Shown: positions 57,527 to 64,000 of the stretch, one piece after another | Layout: each line of letters opens with the position of its first letter | Position numbering within the stretch: the stretch's first letter is position 1 | Assembly (NCBI RefSeq): GCF_041956535.1 | Contig: NW_027192207.1 | Span: 126,810 to 190,809 of the forward strand | Direction of reading: 5' to 3' | Origin: Calcarisporiella thermophila CBS 279.70 | Lineage: Eukaryota > Calcarisporiellomycota | DNA: 64,000 bases | Notes under the pieces: generated by a model | Seen by the model: the letters and a program-made list of their open reading frames with translations, nothing else | What the model was told of the DNA's origin: nothing | Database searches by the model: none | Translations under genes and position numbers: made by a program

Positions 57527-58688
57527 CTAGTGCTTCTTGGTCGGAGGTGAATAGAGGATCTTTCGGTTTGTAAGGCCGGCCCACTTGAAGCGTTTCACCC
57601 AGAGCGCCAACCCAGCGAGCATGGTCAGCATAACAATCGTCTTGAATCCCATCTTCTTTCGCTCGTCGTGCTCTGGCTCCGAAGCCCACGACAGGAAGGT
57701 CACCACGTCCTTGGCCATCTGCGAGGTTGTCGCCGGAGTTCCGTCCTCGTACTCTACAACGCCATCGAACAGTACGCGAGCCATGCCGATAGCACCCCCG
57801 GGGAAATAGGGGTTGTAGTTGAGACCCTCACGAATCTCAACGCCCTCAGGCGGGTCACAATAGCCGGTCAAGAGAGAGAAGACATAGTTGGGACCGTTAT
57901 GGCGAGCCTTGATGATCAAAGAAAGATCGGGAGGAAGAGCACCCGCATTTGCGGCACGAGCAGCTTCATCATTAGGGTAGGGGCGGGGCAAGTAGTCTGA
58001 CAGCTAGCGGCAGGTAAGAGACGGAGTAAGTTCCGATTCGTAAAAAAGAAAAAAAAAATAAGCGGCCATACTTTGCCGGGACGCTTGAACATATCTCCGT
58101 TATCATCCGGCCCGTCATCATACTCGACCTCCTTTGCCATCTCTGCAACCTCATCAGCAGTGTGCGACACTCCGACCAAATTGCGCCACGCGATGTAGTT
58201 CAACGAGTGGCAGGTGGAGCATACCTCCTGGTAGACCTGGAATCCACGGCGGATGGCAGCATGGTCGAAAGTAGAAAAGGGCCGTTCAAAATCCCACGGA
58301 TAGTGCGGGGCGTGAAGTCCTTCGTCGGCATTGTCAGCAGACACAGTGTTTGTCATGTAGAGATAGCTGACAGTGGCAAGCGTGGCGGCACCACCAGCGG
58401 CGAGGGGGAATGCCTTCTATTTAATTCGTAGGCAAGAAGCAAGTCGTTACCTTTATTGAACGAAAAATGCTATGCATCTCTGCCAACGGAAAGATCCATC
58501 TACTTACGGAACGGGCTGCATTTGCCTGGGTAGAAGCAAGGCGGATCTAGGATTGCAGGAAACGTAAACATTCAGCGAGTCCATCGATCAAACAATGCAT
58601 AATTCCTAAAAGCATCCATGTCACTCACCTGCGGCTGAGTAGCTCGTTTTAGCGAGCGCCCTACACTGTTTCCTGTGAGTCTAAACAT
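57527..58688 (-). CDS. CYT1: Cytochrome c1, heme protein of complex III
   Basis: Exons 58688-58629, 58546-58508, 58416-58072 and 58003-57527 give 306 residues, the usual length. The presequence ('[20 protein letters not shown]') is basic and is followed by a hydrophobic sorting segment '[17 protein letters not shown]', as in bipartite signals to the intermembrane space. The mature part has the heme site '[20 protein letters not shown]', '[20 protein letters not shown]' with '[12 protein letters not shown]', the Met-ligand region '[19 protein letters not shown]', and the C-terminal anchor '[20 protein letters not shown]'. Transfers electrons from the Rieske protein to cytochrome c. Two tiny 5' exons encode only the targeting signal. 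Confidence 0.97.
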
Positions 58689-59698
58689 TTTCGGTTGATT
58701 CTTTCTAGAGAGGAGAGAGAGATGATCTCCCTTCGATTATTTTTGTTTGCGTGCAAAAGGAGGGAGAGCAGCTAGGAAATCGGCTCCTTGTTTTCGACTG
58801 GGGTGTGCTAAGCCACCAGCTATCGCTCGTCTGAAAGATGAGGGGATGGAGGTTGCGCGGTGAAGTGTCTTATAATAATCTGAAATTCATGGAATGTAGC
58901 TTGATGCGGCTTCTCTGTAGGGTCCCCATGAATCACTATCATGAGCACCATCAGCGAGCATATTCTAATGGAGAATGCATGTTTTGAACGACATAGGGGT
59001 GCTTGCAGCCCATAAACTGCCCTTGCCCTCTGCTTTGACTGTAGTAGCTAGGGGGAGAGCATAGCCGTCTGACCCGTCATTTTTGTCACCCTGCCCTATT
59101 AGATTTTGACGCCTGGCAGAATTACCTCAATGGAAATCGGAGGAGGGGGAGGGGAGGGAAAACAAATCCCAGAATGCAATGAAGTTGGCGATGGAAAGAA
59201 TCTGGAATGGAATCAAGACAATAGATAAAATCGGAGGATAGGAAAACGTAACGAAACCTAATAAACCAAGCAAAATGCGATCAAAATGCTTTTCTACTAG
59301 AATATCGTATGATATAGTGACCAATGAAAGGCCGATGCCCCAACTGATAAATCCTGCCATTCCTTCGTACAAGGGTGTTGAGGGTGGTTATGGCACGACG
59401 AAGTTGTGCAATGCGGCAAAAGTCAGCCTTAAAAGCTTGTGTTCCAAAGGTTTCTTCTCATGCACGCGAGCAGGCTACCAAAAATTCATTAACAAGTCCC
59501 AATTTATTTCTGTTCCTGTTCTACTTTATCAAACTGAAACCCTATCAAATTCCTTGCCTTTTTCTACTCATAGAGTGGGTTATTATTAGCCTGCCATGGT
59601 CTCGTTCCCTGGTTAAGCAAGACCCCTCTTTCTCTATTTTTCCAAAATCGCATCATTCTCTTGTCTCCCCTTAGTCATACCCGCCGTTCCATAGAGTA
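58689..59698. other. Divergent intergenic region between CYT1 and the GRAM-VASt gene
   Basis: About 1 kb. Apart from the possible small membrane-protein ORF at 59127-59360 (listed separately), nothing was recognised. Confidence 0.5.
59127..59360 (-). CDS. Possible small membrane protein (77 aa), unknown
   Basis: An ORF starting at an ATG ('MAGFISWGIGLSLVTISYDI') with two or three hydrophobic segments broken by 'EKHFDR'. The pattern of hydrophobic stretches and a charged loop is less random than in neighbouring spurious ORFs, and no low-complexity DNA creates it. Against it: no family is recognised, and a stop codon lies in frame close upstream. It may be the last exon of an unseen gene or chance. 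Confidence 0.28.
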   Translation of the reverse strand: MAGFISWGIGLSLVTISYDILVEKHFDRILLGLLGFVTFSYPPILSIVLIPFQILSIANFIAFWDLFSLPSPSSDFH

Positions 59699-62383
59699 AT
59701 GTCGGCGAGGGAGCGTGAGCAGAGGCGCAACTCAACCCTCAAATTCCCCTCGCTTCTCACCCCAGATGCCTCTTCTGAGGCAAAGCTCTTCAACTTTCAA
59801 TTACGCCCACGTTCCGTATCGGATGCAACCTGTCTTCATCCTGCTGCCACCACCTCCAATGAGCCTGGACCGCCACGCGGCTCTCCATTCCGGAGGTCGC
59901 TCACCTTTTTGAAGCAGGGACCTGTCATCACTGAGACCTCTCCAAGTTCTCCAGTGTTGGTGGGAGGTGCCCAACCTACGATAATCAAGCGCAGAGGCTC
60001 ACGTTCAGCAGAGGCTGACAAGGAAGTCGCCCTTAATGAGCCACAAAGTGATAAAGAACGACCAGTGCCTAGGCGGAGTATCAGCCTGATGGCTGACCAT
60101 CCTGGTGAGCCGGAACAGACTTGGGGCGTCAGTCGCGACGAAAAAGGAGAGAGTCCGGTAAGCCAAATTATTAGAATAGCTATAGGCAGTCATCTTAATG
60201 AATGTGTTCGTCTACTCGCTGAAAGTCCAACCACCCAATGACATCCGATGTCACATGTATGACGAGCTCCCCCTCGGAAGAGTGGTCCATCTGGCCGCTT
60301 ACCAAAACTCAACGCAAATTCCAGCGCTATTTTCCAGAGATAGCCGTCGAAGCTATCTGGGTGAAGCGATGCTTTACATGTGCGCTCGACCGCGATGCAC
60401 TGTGGCAAGGACAGCTGTATTGCACACGGCAGTATGTGTGCTTCTACGGCAGGCTTTTTAATAAAGCTACGAGGATCTTGATCCACCGGCTGGACTTGAC
60501 GGCGGTGGATAAAGACGTGCGCTTAAAAGTGATCCCGAATACGCTACGAATTTCCACAAGTCAAAAGACAGTAAGTCACTCTTCATCCAGAAAAAAATAA
60601 CACAGCGCTAATCTCCCCCCTCCCACTCCTTTTTATTTTCGCTTGTATTCAATAGTACATCCTCACCAATTTTCTAGCACGCGATGCCGCTTATGAGGAT
60701 ATATGCGAGGTCTGGCGCAGTTGCACGGTGGGCGATACCTACGATCCTCTCGCCGTGGATATATCAGATGATAGCTTCACGGCTTCGTCTGAAATGGCCC
60801 GCTCCATTTCCGAGAACAGCTTCCTTGGCAAGGACGATTACGCATTTGGCTACGTTCCCCCCTCTCCTGTTTTAGATCCAGACTATTTCTTGGCACCAAG
60901 CGTGCCCGTACTTGCTGAGAATCTGGCCCAACGCGCGGGAGAGAGGCGCAGATCAAGAGATTTGTCCCTCCCACCATATGCCACCCAGCCGCACGCCAAT
61001 ACGGTAGAGGGTGCGAAGGGGGAGATGAGGGTAGATAGGTTGGCGGAGAAAGAAGATATGGGAGAAGTGTATTGGAAAGAACTGCTAGAAGATGGAAAAG
61101 AGGCTGAGCTGGAAATATCTAGTGACTTAAGACGCGTGCCAGAGCCTCGAGAAAAGCTTGCGTCCGAGAAATGCACGTGTGCGGAACACCCAAAACACGA
61201 GTTGGTGAATGTGGTCATCGCATTACCGCCCACCACCGTATTTGAGCTGCTTTTTGGGGAGAAAGGAGGGGATATCGTCCGGCGTGCTCACCAGATTCGC
61301 GGCACGCTAAGTTTGGACGTGAGTGATTGGACGGAGCGGGTTGAAGGCTCTACGGAAGAGAAGCCTATGCTCGAACGAGAATTGAAGTATCGGGCTTGTT
61401 TTCGAGTCCTCCGACATCGAGCCGTGACCAACTGCATTGAGGTGCAGCGACGTCACCCCCACGAGCTAGTGGTCGAATCCAGATCGCGGACGCCCCAGGT
61501 CCCGTTTGGAGACGTGTTTGAGACCGTCTATCGATGTTGCCTCACGAAGGAACGCAACAAGACGCGGTTGCGTGTGACAGCGGGAGTTCTATTTCGGAAG
61601 TCGCTGCTCTTCGAGGGGGTGATCGAGCGAACGGCTATGGATGGGATGGGGAGCTATTTCCAAGAGATCCTATCGCTCCTTCATGCGGCTGAAAGCGTGC
61701 GTCCAACTCGGCGGAGCCTTCACTCGAGGTTGGGTGAAACGCCGGGAACTCCTCGCGTTTCCTTGCGGCGGCGAGCAAGGACTAGAGGCTCTTCATCGAG
61801 CCGGCATGACATGTTATCTGAAACGCAGGGGGAGGCAAGTGTTCCGAGGATACCGGAGCAAGAGCGACCCAAATCCCTGGTGGAGGCGGAGCCCTCGTAC
61901 CCGATTTTCAAACTTTTCACATCTCTTTTCGTGGGCTTTATCGCTCTGCTTCGTTCGGCGGCAACGCGAGAGGGCATCGGCCGCGCCAACCAAGCGATGC
62001 CTCGGAATAACGATCGGGTGATGGGAGGGGGTGAGACAAGAGAGAGGGATGCGCCATTCTCTCGCCGGTTGGCTTTCGCGTTCATTGTGATGGGTCTGGT
62101 CATCACGGCCATGAGTGTTTCGCGATTGCGCCAACTTGAAAAGCGACTGGCGGACGAAGGCTGGTGCGACAACCCTCAGGGAGCAGGCTATTCTCAGGAG
62201 GACCTGGGGCTAGGGCAGTATGAGGCTTGGAGACCCCTTTCCGACTTGCTTACGGAGCGAATTCAGGGCGGGCAAGGAAGAATGCCGCATATTGCAGTGG
62301 AGCCACTGCGAAAGCGAGCACAGTGGCTACAAAGTGAGCTCCGTGATATTGAACGTATGTTGAGCGAGCTAGATTTGGTGTAA
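59699..62383 (+). CDS. GRAM-VASt sterol transporter (LAM/Ysp/Aster type)
   Basis: Exons 59699-60157, 60226-60570 and 60656-62383 give 843 residues, all phase 0. Residues 1-170 are disordered. The GRAM domain runs about 175-295 ('KFQRYFPEIAVEAIWVKRCF', 'LYCTRQYVCFYGRLF', 'LKVIPNTLRIST', 'TYILTNFLARDAAYEDICEV'). The VASt/StART-like domain lies about 450-600 ('LPPTTVFELLFGEKGGDIVR', 'YRACFRVLRHRAV', 'FETVYRCCLTKERNKTRLRV', 'GMGSYFQEILSLLHAAE'). One membrane segment follows near the C-terminus ('LAFAFIVMGLVITAMSV'), then a short lumenal tail. This is the design of Lam/Ltc and animal Aster proteins, ER-anchored carriers that move sterol from the plasma membrane. Confidence 0.92.
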
Positions 62384-62484
62384 TGAGTCGTGTTCTATAG
62401 AGAATGCTTTTGCTTCCATGGGGATACATATATAAGAACATTTTCAGGTCGTTGGCCTCCAAAATAATTCATTATCTTATAGGG
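62384..62484. other. 3' flank of the GRAM-VASt gene up to the assembly gap
   Basis: 101 nt of ordinary 3' flank ending at the run of N. Nothing recognised. Confidence 0.6.
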
Positions 62485-63245
62485 NNNNNNNNNNNNNNNN
62501 NNNNNNNNNNNNNNNNNNNNNNNNNNNNNNNNNNNNNNNNNNNNNNNNNNNNNNNNNNNNNNNNNNNNNNNNNNNNNNNNNNNNNNNNNNNNNNNNNNNN
62601 NNNNNNNNNNNNNNNNNNNNNNNNNNNNNNNNNNNNNNNNNNNNNNNNNNNNNNNNNNNNNNNNNNNNNNNNNNNNNNNNNNNNNNNNNNNNNNNNNNNN
62701 NNNNNNNNNNNNNNNNNNNNNNNNNNNNNNNNNNNNNNNNNNNNNNNNNNNNNNNNNNNNNNNNNNNNNNNNNNNNNNNNNNNNNNNNNNNNNNNNNNNN
62801 NNNNNNNNNNNNNNNNNNNNNNNNNNNNNNNNNNNNNNNNNNNNNNNNNNNNNNNNNNNNNNNNNNNNNNNNNNNNNNNNNNNNNNNNNNNNNNNNNNNN
62901 NNNNNNNNNNNNNNNNNNNNNNNNNNNNNNNNNNNNNNNNNNNNNNNNNNNNNNNNNNNNNNNNNNNNNNNNNNNNNNNNNNNNNNNNNNNNNNNNNNNN
63001 NNNNNNNNNNNNNNNNNNNNNNNNNNNNNNNNNNNNNNNNNNNNNNNNNNNNNNNNNNNNNNNNNNNNNNNNNNNNNNNNNNNNNNNNNNNNNNNNNNNN
63101 NNNNNNNNNNNNNNNNNNNNNNNNNNNNNNNNNNNNNNNNNNNNNNNNNNNNNNNNNNNNNNNNNNNNNNNNNNNNNNNNNNNNNNNNNNNNNNNNNNNN
63201 NNNNNNNNNNNNNNNNNNNNNNNNNNNNNNNNNNNNNNNNNNNNN
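62485..63245. other. Assembly gap (761 N)
   Basis: Unsequenced scaffold gap. Whatever lies here, including any small gene, cannot be read. The open frame across it is an artefact of N. Confidence 1.
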
Positions 63246-63493
63246 ATAGTACTATCTCTTCTATTTTCGTTTATTTTTTTCCCCTCCCCCTACAATCGCC
63301 CTTTCTATATACATAGTATAATTGTCTAATAACGTGTAATTTTCTTTTGACTAATTCCAATTAAAAATAGTGCTGCGTTTTTCCGTTCCCATTGTGCTTT
63401 CTTCATCCATTTACATTATGGCATGGTATAAGTTCACTTTCCAATAAATCTATTGAGTAGCAAAATAGTGTTCGGGGGAGGGGCTTATATGGA
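63246..63493. other. Intergenic 3' flank of the ADAL-like gene
   Basis: About 250 nt of AT-rich sequence after the gap; no feature recognised. Confidence 0.6.
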
Positions 63494-64000
63494 TTAATTT
63501 AATGTGGTTTTACATATATACTCCTTCCACCACCTATCCCACTCTTCTCTTAGTTGCTCCTTCACCTCCTCCTCCTCGAAGATGCAGGCGATCCCGCGTC
63601 GCGACAACTCAAACAGCTGCATCTCGGTCATGCCAAATGTCCGAGCTGCTATCGCGTATTCGTTCGATAGCTCTGACAAAAAGACACCTTTGTCATCTGT
63701 GCAGAGAACAACGGCATGGCCCTCTCGCAGATGGTCTTTGACGTGATGGTCCTCGAAGGAGGCCACCGTGTGGCTAAGCACGTTGGAAGACATGCAGATC
63801 TCGATAGGGATATTCTGAGAGCGGATAATCTGCTGGCTAGCGGGATCGACGTGGGTAGCATGGCCAAGGCGATGCGGGGAGACGCTGAGCAAGCTCTCGG
63901 CCTCGTTCAAGTTTTCGGGAATCTCCCCGAAGTGCACGGTTAGGCGGAGCCCGCCTTCTCTTGCACGCACAAACGCAGGCTTGACAATATCAAAATGACC
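63494..64000 (-). CDS. ADAL: ADAL-type (N6-methyl-AMP) adenosine deaminase, C-terminal part
   Basis: The frame is open to the window edge, so the 5' part is missing; the last 168 residues are visible. Blocks: 'FVRAREGGLRLTVHFGEIPE' (His of the HxGE motif), 'HRLGHATHV' (HGT-like Gly-His-Ala), 'PIEICMSSNVLS', 'SFEDHHVKDHLREGHAVVLC', and 'TDDKGVFLSELSNEYAIAAR' with the metal-binding Asp pair. The 'TDDKGVF' and 'SFEDHH' blocks are those of ADAL/MAPDA rather than classic ADA or AMP deaminase. The enzyme hydrolyses N6-methyl-AMP to IMP, clearing m6A nucleotides. It converges on the GRAM-VASt gene across the gap. Confidence 0.9.
   Translation of the reverse strand, partial: GHFDIVKPAFVRAREGGLRLTVHFGEIPENLNEAESLLSVSPHRLGHATHVDPASQQIIRSQNIPIEICMSSNVLSHTVASFEDHHVKDHLREGHAVVLCTDDKGVFLSELSNEYAIAARTFGMTEMQLFELSRRGIACIFEEEEVKEQLREEWDRWWKEYICKTTLN

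Noticed and set aside
62404-63249. Open frame across the run of N
   Set aside because: Unknown bases cannot support a coding call.
1-64000. CRISPR arrays, insertion sequences or prokaryotic operons
   Set aside because: No regularly spaced repeats, no transposase, and every large gene carries spliceosomal introns or eukaryotic domains.

Overview
The window reads as nuclear DNA of a fungus outside the Dikarya. Its genes are split by many short introns (about 50-120 nt, GT-AG), so most proteins had to be joined across exons by eye. Several genes are fungal in type: the SHO1 osmosensor, the PPS1 dual-specificity phosphatase, OSH1 with ankyrin repeats, a GRAM-VASt sterol transporter, XPT1, and Egh16-like secreted proteins. 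Others are ancestral opisthokont genes that most yeasts and moulds have lost or hold in another form: FANCD2, a HIRAN-type HLTF helicase, the fused lysine-ketoglutarate reductase/saccharopine dehydrogenase, a tubby protein, a WDR25-like protein and an ADAL-type deaminase. I cannot place it to phylum from this sequence alone.

Layout. 0.2-4 kb: SHO1 (-) and a bHLH-zipper transcription factor (+), divergent across a GC-rich promoter. 4-14 kb: a gene-poor stretch with gaps of 1-2.3 kb, holding one small unknown ORF and three single-exon secreted-protein genes. These three share parts: the third (12948-13901) is the module of the second (10422-10976) joined to the module of the first (7701-8135), with a Lys-Arg processing site at the joint. 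14.4-17.2 kb: RPL9 and a tubby protein. 17.4-24.4 kb: a large FANCD2 gene (-), divergent from XPT1 (+). 25.8-28.2 kb: COX6 and a WDR25-like WD40 gene (-). 28.6-33.2 kb: a GATA-like finger protein (+), an unknown secreted charged protein (-) and a PAF-acetylhydrolase-type lipase (+). 34-48 kb: HLTF (+), PPS1 (-), PUS7 (-) and the SAGA deubiquitinase UBP8/USP22 (+). 48.4-64 kb: bifunctional LKR/SDH (-), OSH1 (-), cytochrome c1 (-), a LAM/Aster-type sterol transporter (+), a 761-nt run of N, and the 3' part of an ADAL-type deaminase (-).

Most neighbours belong to unrelated pathways, as usual in a fungal genome, and divergent pairs often share promoters of about 320-350 bp. Three groups do relate: the secreted-protein cluster; two membrane-contact-site lipid transporters (OSH1 and the GRAM-VASt protein) on either side of cytochrome c1; and two DNA-damage-tolerance genes (FANCD2, HLTF) about 10 kb apart. 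The secreted cluster is the best candidate for undescribed biology. All splice sites were chosen by eye from GT/AG signals and family alignment from memory; no search was run.
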